Source of the DNA: Epinephelus fuscoguttatus
Taxonomy: Eukaryota; Chordata; Actinopteri; Perciformes; Serranidae
DNA: 64,000 nt
Assembly (NCBI RefSeq): GCF_011397635.1
Contig: NC_064771.1
Coordinates: 9,301,379 to 9,365,378 of the forward strand
Direction: 5' to 3'
In this document: positions 11,036 through 22,895 of the stretch, in pieces
Numbering within the stretch: the stretch's first letter is position 1
How the letters are laid out: each line of letters begins with the position of its first letter
Position numbers and translations under genes: made by a program
Notes under the pieces: model-generated
What the model saw: the letters and a program-made list of their open reading frames with translations, nothing else
Told to the model about the DNA's origin: nothing
Database searches by the model: none

Positions 11036-13483
11036 GTAGTCCATATAAATCAATAATTCAAACTGCTTTTAGCTGTTACATTTCTAAAGAACAAATCCCT
11101 CCAGTATTAAAGGCACGATCATGGCCCTGGAGTGGAAAACAATTTTGTTGTCCTAAATGATAGAAAAGTATAAAGTGTGTGTCATGACTTTACATATAGT
11201 GATTTATCTATCCTTTGTGGTGACATGATTAATATATGAATATATTTTCAATCCACTGACATCACTCACTCACACGTCCATGTAGATATCTATAGCCTGG
11301 ATTAGACACTGAAGCCACAGATGGCAGCCCACACTCAGACTGGAGCTCCAGTCAGAGGAACCATTTCTACACTTTTTGCGACATAACAGTCTGTTGCATG
11401 CTCTCTGAGGATTGTGGTTGAATAATTTAATACACACATACTGAAATAGTTGCTTATCAATACCAGCTGTTGTTGTTATGAGTGGAATGGGATGGTTTTA
11501 GGGTGCAGCAGGGGTGGGTCTGACCTGTGATTTCAGTGATTATTGTGACGTATGGAAGAATGCAACAAGATATGTAATACACCATCTGTGACAAACGTTA
11601 CAGAAATGAATTTATTTTTGTGTCATTATATCACCTTCCACAGTTAAATCGTGTCGTTAAACCAACACACACACACACATGCACGGTAACATTGCCTAAC
11701 TGTGGTTACACTGCACTGGAGAAAAACAGTTAGACGAAATGTTTATAAAGACAGAACTGATTGAAAGCAGACATCTTGCAGCAGAAGTCAGAGCAGCTTT
11801 GTCAGAGCTGAGAGCAGAGGGAAAATGTCCACTTCAGCAATCCAAGTAGTTGTTTTGAATGATGAAAGCGATGTGGGTTATGTACCCTCCATAAACATAG
11901 CGTCAGCGTGAGTTAATGTGAGTTAATGGATGGGCTATTTGCAGATAATGGCAAGACTGTGATGAAACACAGGGAAAAGAACTATTGTGTGAGGAATATG
12001 GGCCATTTTCGACCACCATATGGGATTATTATAGCATAATCACGCTGGTAATACTGAGATCAATCTCCCTCTATTCTTTCTTCTCTCTCAAACACACACA
12101 CACATACACTCTCTCACACACAATTCTCCGCACTCCACACAGTTCTCACTTTTTTGACAGTTATAAGACCATCAAGCCCTCCACACCCATAAAACAGCAG
12201 TTAGGTTATGATGACATCATTCCAGTTCACATCAAGGACAACAGAAAACACACTGAGGTTAAAAAAAAAAAAAGCCATGCCTTTATTTTCTCATCACCCC
12301 ACTTAATATATTGCACATAAAGAAAAAACACTTAAAGAGAAATAAACAAATTAAAAAAAAGGTAAAGCAGGAAGCACTTTATTGGTATGGTGTTATGAAG
12401 CTGGTATGTGGCTGATACAGTCAATTTATTTACTTCACTGGTAAATTACTACTACGGATCAGCTTATTTTACTCAGAAAATCAGAACAGAATGGTGCAGA
12501 CATTCATCAGGGTTGCACAATGTTATTCAGTCCTGCAACACTAAATTACGCAGTCTTTACTGAGATGGTGAAAATACAATGCATGTGTTTCTTTTAATAG
12601 CAAAAGGTCCTTTTTCTCTGGAAAGTATGATCATCGTCAGTGATTTTGTCAATTTTATGTTTCAGGAAGTTGTGGGTCATCCAGTCATGACTTGAATACA
12701 CTTAAGTAGTTAGCTAAAAGGGCTGAAGCTTTGTGTCATCAGCATAGTAATACAATTAGTGTCTGGCTGTTTTGCGGAAACAAGCAAAACTACAGTGGGT
12801 AAAGAATTGAGCCCTGGGGGACTCCACACATGCTGTCAATGTAATGTTCCACAGAAATCAATGTCTATGCCAGCCCTCACTAATATGCATCCAGTAGTTG
12901 TTGAGGCATTCATTTTGAACCAAAAATATCGATCTCATGGTGCCCATCCCCTGTTAGCTATGGCAGTCGCTGTCCAGGGTTGCCGTTACCATGTTGTCCT
13001 TAACCATGGGCAGATTAGGAGACAATGGGCCCCTGGGCACAAGCACACAGAAGGCCCCACCACCTCTCCTACATATGAGCAGGATACTCAAGACTTTGTA
13101 GTCACAGGCTTTCTTTTTGTTGTTGTTTTGCATCTCCATATAGCCTAGTCTTTAGGTATTTCTTTGAGGTTTTGTGTCTCTTTGTAGATGTTTTATATCT
13201 CTTTGTGGTCATTATGTGTCTCTTCAGGTGACATTTTGCTTTTGAAATCCAGGGGGGCCCCTGACACTTTGGGCCCTGGGTCCTATATCCAGTAGACCTG
13301 TTTAGTAATCCATCCATGGTCTTAATGGCAAACCACAAACTGCGTTTTCTTTGTTTTGTTTTTTCCTTTTTCCTACTTTTTATCATTATTCCATCTTTTC
13401 TTTGAGCTATTTACTTTCTGTCTTAATTTCATACACATTGCCCTAGACACATAAGCCTCTATCTTATAAAACAACAACAGCTA

Positions 13484-13484
<1 letters not shown>

Positions 13485-13528
<44 letters not shown>

Positions 13529-13559
13529 CATGATTAGTAGTAGTAGTAGAAGTAGTAGT
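13485..13559. repeat. (ATT)n then (AGT)n microsatellite
   Basis: About fifteen ATT units to 13528, followed after ATCATGATT by a shorter AGT run with one interruption. Confidence 0.95.
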
Positions 13560-14216
13560 GGCATCAAACTATATATATATTTGCTGGTTCTTGCCTCTTA
13601 AATGTGAGGATTCAACATCTTATGGTTTGAATAAAAATGAAATTCATAAATTATAAAATATAAAAAAATATATATGTATTGTTGTTATATGGTTGTACAG
13701 TTGCACAGTTGTATAAGTGGGATGAAAATAAAGACAAAAACAAAGTGATGTTTTTAAGGCTCAATAAGGCTACAGATAAGGGTTTAAAGGGTGCAGAGTG
13801 CGCTCTGTGTCTGACAGCATCAGAGGTCACAGGGTTAAAGTGCTGTCATGTTACACACAGTAACTGAGTCTGCCTAAAACAAAGCCTGAATGGAGACAGG
13901 CCTCCATTCACAAGGCCTCCCCACATCCTATCACGCAGGGGTCAATGCAAATCAGCCTATTGTTGCACATTGTGCTCCCTACTAACTCATAAACCACTGA
14001 CCCTTTCCATCAATGTGGATGACATCCCCACAATAAATCAATCTTTTCTTCTGCAGTATTTAGAATGGAGATGAGATGTGCATTCACAAGGAGGATAATC
14101 TAATGAGCAAAGACTTATGGTTGAAGTTTATACTTCCAAACTGTCTCTGCCAACAAGCAGTTATGTCAGACATTTTTGTTCTGAGCACATTTTTAGCTGT
14201 AAGATATTCTGTTCCA

Positions 14217-14970
14217 TCCAAATCAAATTTTATTTCTATAGCACATATTTTTGGTGAAGATTCTTAGTCATCCAGGTCATGGTAATCAAAAGTGCTATGT
14301 CGTAGGCAACTGGACTTGTGAGCTCTTGGTTTCAGAGTCGTTAAGGTCACCTTAACGACTCTGAAACCAAGAGACTCTGCAAGGTTCACACCCAAACAGC
14401 AACTCTGTTCCAGTCATTTAGAACTGAAGAAGCTTCTTGGATGAGAAACGCAAGCAAGTCCAGTTGCCTACGATATAGTACTAATGATTATAGCACATAT
14501 CATACAAAGTATCCTCAGTGTGCTTTTACATACAACATGTGTGAATAAAAACAAATTAAGTCCTTAGACTAATCCATCCCCAGCCCACCCACCCGCACAG
14601 ACATACCCAATCACACATCCCCAAAAGAGAGCACTAGAGTGGAGAAGAAGACAGAGACAAATGCACAGACAGAGGCACTAACTATTCACAGGCCTGGGAG
14701 AACAGGAAGGTCTTAAGCTTGACTTTCTCAGATCATCAGGCAGTTTGTTCCAGAGAGTTGGGTCCTAATGACTGAATGCACCTTCAGCAAATTTATTTTG
14801 GATCATGGGCACAGTTAGGAGACTAGTGTCTGATGATCTGAGGGTTCTGGGGGGGTATGTAGGCTGTGAGCAGGTCAGAAATGTACTGAGTCCGGCAAGA
14901 AAGGCAATACAGTAATCTAGTCTGGAGGAAATGAGACCATGAACCAGTTTTTCAGAGACAGTTTTTGAGA
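14217..14970. mobile_element. fish interspersed repeat, interrupted by a nested insertion
   Basis: It opens with CAAATCAAATTTTATTTCTATAGCACAT, a common opening of fish repeats. After the insertion at 14249-14488 it resumes (TAGCACATATCATACAAAG). The downstream part (GGAAGGTCTTAAGCTTGACT, GAACCAGTTTTTCAGAGAC) is recognised as the same repeat body. The 3' boundary is approximate. Confidence 0.5.
14249..14488. mobile_element. 240-bp palindromic insertion with 12-bp target duplication
   Basis: It is flanked by an identical 12-mer, TATAGCACATAT, at 14237-14248 and 14489-14500. Inside is a perfect palindrome with 25-nt arms (14323-14347 and 14349-14373; CTCTTGGTTTCAGAGTCGTT...) around a single C. 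Outside this lie 24-nt inverted arms at 14295-14318 and 14455-14478 (core GTAGGCAACTGGACTTG) with one mismatch. It also carries GAACTGAAGAAGCTTCTTGG, a motif I recognise from several fish repeats. No coding capacity. Confidence 0.8.
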
Positions 14971-15339
14971 CAGGATGGATCTAACGTCTAGTGATGAATG
15001 TGCTGATGAGTCAGTGAGCAACAAGTGTGAGTAGCCCACATTCACACCAAATTCATCTAAATGAAATTCAGAATGATCAACGATTACTGATTGATTTAAT
15101 CACTTGCAATGTGATATGTTGTTGCCAGTAGTCACAAACCCACAGAGGATTATTGCCCAACTCTGCAGTTTCACTCTGTGACTAACTGGTGAAGACAGTG
15201 AAGCATTAAGCAGCCAAAAAGCTAGATATTTCCTGTAGTAATTGGTGCAGACCAAAACACAGCTACAGGAAACGACAATATGACGGACAGAACAGTGGCC
15301 TAGTCACGAGAAACATGGCTCCAAATAATGTGTCCAAAC

Positions 15340-15502
15340 AAGTGCCATTTAGTTCCATTATACTGAAGAAAAGGCAGACATCTCTACAGGAGATATCTCC
15401 AACATTCTGCAACGCACACCAAAACAATCTAGTCAAATAAATAGCACCACAGGTTTGAGGGAAAATATGTAATGTTGATTTTAGGGTGAACTGTCCCTTT
15501 AA
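15340..15502. mobile_element. solo end of the long fold-back MITE family
   Basis: The sequence from GTGCCATTTAGTTCCATTAT to GGTGAACTGTCCCTTTAA aligns with the right arm of the element at 47289-48062 (shared: GTGCCATCTAGTTCCATTAT, GATATCTCC, GGTGAACCATCCCTTTAA). It ends at a TTAA. Only one end is present. Confidence 0.65.
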
Positions 15503-15986
15503 AGTCACCTTTCACGAGCTTCAACTTTAACACACTTCCATAACAGGAACTCTGCATATTGTTCTGATAAATTTCAATGAAATGAGTAATGGCTATTTGC
15601 CAATGAATACGCTTCACTTGGAAAGTCCAGATATCCTCTAATGCATGTAGACACCCACACACCCATTTTCATCAAAGCACACAGCAGCCATGCCGCTTTG
15701 TCAGAAAACAAACAACAACTAAGAGAAAGAAACAGCCTCATTGTTCATGTTCTTTGTGACACCCTTTCATCAGCAAAGGAGACCCCACCTCTGATACAGA
15801 TGGAGGAGGAACTTGCAGGGAAAATCAGTCTCCAGTGGATTTATCAGTCCATTACTGAAAATGTCTGTTGTATACCTCCCCCCATGTGCACATGGAGGAA
15901 ACAAGAATGAATCAGGAGCAAATGCAATCATATGTGTTCTTGAGAAATATGGGAGTCAGCTGGCGGGACACCAGATGGATGCACAC

Positions 15987-16014
15987 ACTCACACACACAC
16001 ACACACACACACAC
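15987..16014. repeat. (AC)n microsatellite
   Basis: Uninterrupted dinucleotide run of about 13 units, CACACTCACACACAC...CACC. Confidence 0.95.
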
Positions 16015-16099
16015 CACCCCCTGCGCCTTTTAGAAGGAGCCTCGTCTCCACGGTGACTGAAGACAAAAAGGAGGCCTTGGCACAGCTGGTCTTTAGCAA

Positions 16100-16645
16100 C
16101 CGAGAGAGAGAGGGGAGGAAAAAAAACAGTGAATGAGTGTTCAGATGTACAGACAGGACAGAGGGTGAGGGGGAGTGGGAGACAGCGTAAGCAGCAGTGA
16201 ACGAAGTGGTTGGAGGTGGTGGAGGGGGGAGAGGCTGGGAGAAGAGAGAGGGAGGGTGAAAGGGGAGGAGGTACACAAACTCTGAGAACAGGAGTTAGTA
16301 GGGGAGAAAGTGAACCCACAGGAGGAACAGTTGCAGTCGTACAGAACGGCTGCTGATCTGCTGAAAGAGTCAGGTTACCTCTGAACACCCAGTGCTGCTC
16401 TCTCAGTTTGAACTGCAGCAGGCTAATTAGATGAAGAGCCTGAGACCAGCAGGCAAACAAACTTAGGGAGAACGAATGACAGGAGTGAGAAGAGGGGGAG
16501 GGTCAAAACAAGAAGAAGGAGTAGAGGTCTGTTAAACATCGTGGGGACTGTTTTATGTACAGCTGAGTTTGGTTCTCCTTGGCCAGAGGAGTTAACAAGT
16601 GGAAACAGTGACGCTTTTGAAGTGAAGCACACATTCACTGCAAAG
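16100..16645 (+). other. candidate non-coding first exon of smim5
   Basis: A purine-rich block with few repeats ends in a strong donor, CTGCAAAG|GTAAGAG (exon end 16645). The next plus-strand acceptor with a clear function is at 20027-20028 (TTTCCTTCAG), opening the smim5 coding exon. A 5' UTR exon here is an inference from splice signals only; its 5' end is unknown. Confidence 0.3.
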
Positions 16646-17518
16646 GTAAGAGCCTGTTATTACTTTTCATACATTACTTGTCAATAAAGAGTAATACTTT
16701 TTGCAAGACGGTCATAATTTTCAGCAAGTAAAGAAAAGATCTAAGTAGGTGTATTAAAATATGGAGAAGCTTGTTCCAGTGACACGAACAATATTTACAC
16801 CACAAGAGATTCAGTGCAAAGAAGTCACTGTCTTCTTCACTGCAGATGGATTTCTGCAGCTTGTTTTGGTCTCTGACCGTGTTGTGCTAATGAAACTATG
16901 AAACTCAGTGTGGGAGTGCAGTGGAAGGACAAAGACAAGAGGAGAGTGCAGAGCAGAGAGGGTCAGCAGCAGAGGTCAGACATTCTTCGCACAGGCAGTT
17001 GAGATCTTCACAATCAGCTTAAGAGACTTCCAGTGATCCAAATAAGAATATATACACCTATCAACAAATGCACACATACTGTATGTGTATGCATATATAG
17101 CAACATTAACTGACTATTGAGGAAATACTGAGATGTGATTTCTGGAATCAAATTGAGAAACAGTACATGCAGTGAACACAGTGTTTTTGCACTACAAAAT
17201 AATGTTAGGAAATATGGTTCTTCCTGTAAGAGGTGCAGATTGAGGTTTCATCTCTGAATCAAAACATTACAAAAGTATGCCAACCACAAGAAAGCTCCTC
17301 AGTCAATGGAAGGCAGCAGTTTTGTGTCTGCTGTCACACATTTATTTCCTGTACAAATAGATAATATTAGGACATGCAAGATCAATAGTTATTCTTTTTT
17401 GATGAAATAATAGTTCTCTTATGAACATGTGTATTTACCAAAGTGTATGAGTTGTTCACATTTATTGTATGTGTAGCCTATAATTATGTGTCTGCATCTA
17501 CTGATTTTGTTACTGTTG

Positions 17519-18250
17519 TAGTTATAGTATATATAGTAGCCTATATTATAGTATAGTATTGTTGTAGTACTATTCTGTAGTAGCGTATAGTATAGTATAG
17601 CATAGTAGTCTGTAGTACAGTATAGCAGCCTAAAGTATAGTATGGTATAGTATAGCATAGTAGCCTACAGTATAGTATAGTAGCCTAAAGTATAGTATAG
17701 TATAGTAACCTACAGTATAGTATAGTAGCCTAAAGTATAGTGTAGTCTAGCATAGTAGCCTAAAGTATAGTATAGTCTAGTATAGTAACCTATAGTATAG
17801 TATAGTAGCCTAAAGTATAGTATAGTATAGCATAGTACCCTACAGTATAGTATAGTATAGTATAGTATAGTATAGTATAGTATAGTATAGTATAGTAGCC
17901 TAAAGTATAGTATAGTATAGTAACCTATAGTATAGTATAGTAGCCTAAAGTATAGTATAGTGTATAGTATAGTAACCTATAGTATAGTATAGTAGCCTAA
18001 AGTATAGTATAGTATAGTAACCTATAGTATAGTAGCCTAAAGTATAGTATAGTGTATAGTATAGTAACCTATAATATAGTATAGTAGCCTAAAGTATAGT
18101 ATAGTCTACTATAGTAACCTATACTATAGTATAGTAGCCTAAAGTATAGTATAGTATAGTAGCATATAGTAAAGTATAGTATAGTATAGCATAGTAGCCT
18201 ACAGTATAGTATAGTATAGTAGCTTATAGTATAGCATAATATTGTATGCT
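17519..18250. repeat. TATAG satellite with alternating spacers
   Basis: About 730 bp built from the pentamer TATAG (read as AGTATAGTATAG), broken at intervals by two alternating spacers, GTAGCCTAAAG and GTAACCTATAG (also CCTACAG). It forms a rough higher-order repeat of 40-60 bp. It lies in the putative first intron of smim5. No coding capacity. Confidence 0.9.
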
Positions 18251-18355
18251 AAACTAGCAACTGGCAACTAGAAAAAAAATATTTGCATAGCATTTTCCAC
18301 AGACATAGGTCACAAAGTGCTTACAAGGGCATCTACAACATACCGTAACATACAT

Positions 18356-18380
18356 CTTCTTCTTCTTCTTCTTCTTCTTC
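18356..18380. repeat. (TTC)n microsatellite
   Basis: Seven to eight TTC units, directly after the satellite region. Confidence 0.9.
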
Positions 18381-20131
18381 CTCCAAGCCAAACGTATCCC
18401 CATACGTTGCCTAGCAACGCGAGTGCCAGGAATTCTGAGGTACAGTAGCTAACGGTAGTTAACTATTCTTATATTTAAAAAAGTGACGTTAAAACCAGCT
18501 ATTTAACTTAACGACCGATTGATTTTGATCATTTAATTACATGTGGGATTTTGTTGACAAGTGTCCAGTGCTATTAACGTTGTATATTAACTAAGAAGAT
18601 ATCAAGTGAAAGCTGGCTAATAGGTAAGACAAGTCCTTAGCTAAAAACTAAATTGACTTAGCCTTATGTAATTTTCTCCGGCCGTTTTTTTCATGAACCA
18701 AAATCTTGGTACGTTAGTTTGTTATTCCACATACCTAAGTTAAATGTGGGGTAGGCCTAGTTGCTAGCATAAATCCAATCCTGATGGAAGTTAACAAACT
18801 CCCGCTAAGCTAACTAACCAAGTTAGTTAGGCATAGTTAAAGTAACTTAACTGCCATCTCTGCCCTTAATTAAGGTAGGGTTCACATGGCTTGCTTTGTT
18901 AAAGCTGCCTTTGATCACTTTTTAAAATCTATTTCATGGCAAATTGTTTAAATATTATTGACCTGTTGATTTTGATGTGCATTATAATAGGGGATGGACA
19001 ACAGACATACTCCATATGAGCTTTGAACTGTAAAAAAAAAAAAAAAGATAAAATAAAGGCTGTATTCTCAAACAGTTCCCTAAAGATTATCAAAAGGCAG
19101 AGAATTTCTTAGGTATTAGGCTGTGTAATTAGTTATATTTTACTATATAACAGAGTTTGGGGTTTTCTTTGGCATGAAATTAAAGCAAAGGGGAAAAAAG
19201 GCATTATCTTTTTGTTGTTGTTATGCACTCTGCAATTTTTTTCTCAACTTAACTGCTCCTCTAATTAGTGCTCTCTTTCTTTTTGTAAAGTGTAGTGTGT
19301 CCTGTAGAGTACACAGGGTATAGCCATACTCCTGATCCTTGTTCCATTTTATTTTAAGTTGTAAAGTGATATGTAAATAAGAAATACAAGATAATAAAAA
19401 CATAGTCACAATATATCAAACACTCATTAATCCAATGAGTTCCTGAGCACACACATCCATTCAGAGTCAGTCTCTGATGACTGGCTGTCCTCAAGTTTCC
19501 TGTTCTGTTGCCATTTCACAGCCCTGTGTCCATATCTCCTGTGCAGCCACTCTAGTATCTGCCTGTGGGATCTCACCCACACACAGCTGCTCCAGTGATG
19601 ATGACAGGCCGTAGTCTTGAAATGCCAGGCCTGAAATAGTCTGCCTTGTTTATAATTATACTTAACATGCGAGGACGGAGCCTTCTGTGTATGGATACAA
19701 ATGTAACCAGACTGGAGCAGGGAATCACACATAATCTAGCCACACAGTGTATCCACACACACCTACATGTATACAGGAGGTTAATCAGTGGGCTAAGTAG
19801 GGGTGCTGATATATAATGAGTGAGTACTCAGAGAGCACACAAAGTATTTAGGGATAAAAGACATATATGCCTACAAGGCTTGAGGGGTAATTGTAGGGTG
19901 GACATATAAAATTGCAGTCGTGAAGGGTGGAGCTCAGGATGAAAATAACTTTATTTCTACATTCAGTACATCGTTTCACAAGGCAGCCAGACACAGACTT
20001 GTTCACTATATCATCTTGTTTCCTTCAGGTGTAACTGTGCAAGCGCAATAAAGGCCTATTTGCCTCCCTGCAAGCAAAACCTGAGGCATTTTCTTCATAT
20101 CTCCGTGTGGAACCTGCATCTGAGAGTCAGC

Positions 20132-21226
20132 ATGGAGGTGAAAGAGGAGGTGCTGGATATTCTTCAGAAGGTGTGGACCAAACTGCAGGGTCTCCCACAA
20201 GCCAGTGCTCTGGAGCTGGGAGCCTTCTTTGTGCTCATTCTCTTTGTTGGTGAGTTTTTATCTATTACCCTCAGTACGTGACACAAATGAATGTTTCATA
20301 CATTCATTCTCTGTGGGTTGGTCAGCATGGGTGACGCCTTTGAAATTACACAGTCAGTTGACCCATAGTTCATGTAAGATTATAACTAAACGCAGTTTTA
20401 AATACAATAGAGTCCCACTGCAGAGCTCCAGGCTTGGGCCCACCTGTGGCGCTGAGACCCGTCTCCATTGCCAGGGAAAAAAAAAAAAAAAACCAGTGTT
20501 AAGGTGGTAAATCATGTCTGTTATCCCCTGTGCTAAGGTGGAACATCATGCGTGTTATTGCAGGTGCTAAGGTGTAAAATCGTGTATGTTATTGTGTGTT
20601 AAGGTGGAAAATCCAGTGTGTTATCGTGTGTGTTAAAGGGGAAAATAGATGTTATTATGTGTTAAGGCCCAGACACACCAAACCCACATCCAAGAGCTAG
20701 TAACGAACAACAAAGGCTGACTGTTGTGTTACCTCAAGTCGCCTGTGTCATAGCCAAAAAGTTGCACGTGAATACAGTGCAGTGACTACAGCCAATGGCC
20801 AACTAGCACATACATTCCACACCTGTAGAATGAGCTGTCTGTGTTCATCATTCAAAAAGGGAAAGCAGAGGGCTGACAGGATGGAGTCAAGTTCACGCTA
20901 GTTAGCCAGTTAGCCCATTAACAACACAACCTGATGTTGAAAAACCAAAAGGATATTTTCTGTGTGCTTGCAAACAATAACACAAACAGTTGTGAACTGT
21001 TCTTGGTAAAGAGCTCAATGGCTAAAAACATAATCTTACCTAGAGGTTAAGGTGAAAAATCACATGGTCATCGCACTTCCTTATAAATAAATAACATTTC
21101 TATGCTTACATTTACATGTTTTATCTCACATATCATGAAGTAGCATACTAAATGTATATTTAATACACTGAATCACATCCATGCCTCTGTATATGTAGGC
21201 TTAAGTTTATAACATATAGTTATAGT

Positions 21227-21259
<33 letters not shown>

Positions 21260-21747
21260 TATATTATTTGTTCACAAGATGATCATCAGGAGTTATGTAA
21301 CATAATGTTAAGCAGCAAATAACTTGTACTAACCTCATGAATTTGTTAATGTTAGCTAGCTATGTCATTGGCAAACTATGTTACCTAACTTTATAAGCTA
21401 CAGTTATATCGAAATGATGGCTTGTTCAAACTAATTAACTAATGCTGTTGTATCCTGATGATCGTCTATGGCAACCGTACACAATTTCAGACTTTGTTCT
21501 CCAAGGTCAGGGCCAGAAAGGGTCTGATGTAGGAAATCGGCCCAAACATGGAGCTCTGCATCTAGAACCTTATCTTTAAATATGACACCAAATTGTCCCC
21601 CCACGCATGTACTAAACCAACTCTCATCCCCGCACCCTTGGTTTCCTTTCAGCCACATTTCTCTTCTTGATCGTGCTGTCCTGCGTCCACTGCTGCTGCG
21701 CCTGTGGAAAGCCAAAATACCAGGCCACCAGAGTACAGCCCGTCTGA
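20132..21747 (+). CDS. smim5: smim5, small integral membrane protein 5
   Basis: Two coding exons, 20132-20249 and 21653-21747, join in phase 1 to give a 70-residue protein. The acceptor at 20027-20028 shows the first coding exon also carries 103 nt of 5' UTR. The N-terminal helix (MEVKEEVLDILQKVWTKL, then QGLPQA) leads into one membrane span (about residues 28-49) and then a cysteine-rich juxtamembrane stretch, CVHCCCACGK, and a short tail ending RVQPV. Human SMIM5, as remembered, shares the KLQRLPQA segment, the span and the Cys cluster, and also sits beside SMIM6. No biochemical function is established. The cysteines are possible palmitoylation sites (inference). A possible AATAAA lies at 21779-21784. 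Confidence 0.85.
21227..21253. repeat. (TA)n microsatellite in smim5 intron
   Basis: About thirteen TA units, preceded by AGTTATAGTTATA. It lies in the intron between the two smim5 coding exons. Confidence 0.9.
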
Positions 21748-22895
21748 GCATGAGACAAGAGAGCAGACTCCACAAATGAATAAAACCAACCTCCATCCTT
21801 TCATCTGTCCTTCATGCAATCGCCCACACAGATGGAACAATAAACAGGAAATGCTCCTTTTCAAAGTGGTCATCATCAAGAGAAGGATGGGGACATATCT
21901 CCATGACATTTCCAGCTCTGGGATAAAGACTGAATCCATTCCACTGGAATCCATATAAATAGCAGAGTGGCACGACCCATCAAGAGTCACTAAAGACCAA
22001 GACAATGAAACACTGTGTGGCAGCCTTCTTCAACAACAAAAACCTTACAGTGGAGCAGTGGATGAAAAGATACAATAAGAGAGCTGATGTGTCTTTGTCA
22101 CAGTGACTCCGTTATTTCAAATTAACTGGTTTGATTTCCTGTTGATATTTATCAGGAATGTGAAAAACAACATTGAAAATGTGTAGGCATTCCAACTTGT
22201 GTATGTATAGAGCTTTGTCAGTGTAAAAAAACAAAAAACAAAACACAGAGCGCCCTCTGCTGGCCGAATGAAGAGTTTCTCTTTTGAGCTGTATATTGTT
22301 TGTCATATACATACAATAGTTACAAATGCATTCTTGTGACATTGTACAAGAGATGTTTTTTGTTTTGTTTTTTTACTGAGGCATTGAAATATTGCATTTG
22401 TGGCTGTAACTGAAATGGCATAAATGTTTATTATATTAAAAAACAAAAAATAATACTGACTTGTTCGTTTTAACAGGAAGAAATTTAAAGATTTAACTAT
22501 CTGTCAAAGTATGGTATGATACCCCTCTTAAAAAAGTGCTTCAATCTAAATCCCACCAGTAAAACACTGCACTATTGTATGCATACCTTATCATCAGGTC
22601 TCCCCTTTGCCTTCAACAGTCAATAGTTTGAGTAAACATTAACCAGGAGCTGTTGTTTTTACTTAGCCCTGCCCACACAGAGCAACTGAAAGTGTCAACT
22701 GGAATCAGCCATCGCAGTTTAACAGAATCCCTACTCTGTGAACGAACTGAAAGTAAACTGTAATGTTTTGGCTATGTTCACATAGTTGTAGAGCTACGAG
22801 TGAATCAGTACAGTAGCTCAAACCATCTGTTCTCACACGGTATATTTACGCACTGTTAGGAGTCACTGAGCCGTGAGCGGATCATTTAGCAGGAC
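21748..22895 (+). other. smim5 3' UTR and smim5-smim6 spacer
   Basis: The region from the smim5 stop to the smim6 ATG has no further coding exon. The early part may be 3' UTR. Just before smim6 there is a TATA-like GGTATATTTA at 22840-22849, about 50 nt upstream of the smim6 start codon, a plausible but unproven core promoter. Confidence 0.35.

Larger units (their letters stand above)
7800..16100. other. intergenic region cdr2l-smim5
   Basis: No exon of a conserved gene was recognised on either strand. The space is largely repeats: a MITE at 8196-8730, LINE remnants at 9262-9375 and 10922-11035, a tRNA-derived SINE at 9449-9823, a hairpin at 10762-10839, (ATT)n at 13485-13528, a repeat with a nested insertion at about 14217-14970, and a MITE end at 15340-15502. 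recql5, which sits next to SMIM5 in human, was looked for and not seen. Confidence 0.55.
16646..20028 (+). other. putative smim5 first intron
   Basis: It holds the TATAG satellite and the TTC run; the rest is AT-rich single-copy-looking sequence (for example 18400-20000) in which no exon was recognised. Intron status depends on the candidate first exon at 16.1-16.6 kb being real. Confidence 0.3.

Noticed and set aside
14430..14460. Hammerhead-ribozyme-like core (CTGAAGA ... GAAACG) in the palindromic insertion
   Set aside because: The spacing allows no proper stem II in this copy and a cleavage triplet in the right place was not found; resemblance judged accidental without a covariation search.
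7800..16100. recql5 exons between cdr2l and smim5
   Set aside because: Expected from human gene order, but no helicase motif was seen in any frame.
15912..16460. 182-codon minus-strand frame with CVCVCV runs
   Set aside because: It contains the translated (AC)n repeat and a purine-rich block; no homology recognised.
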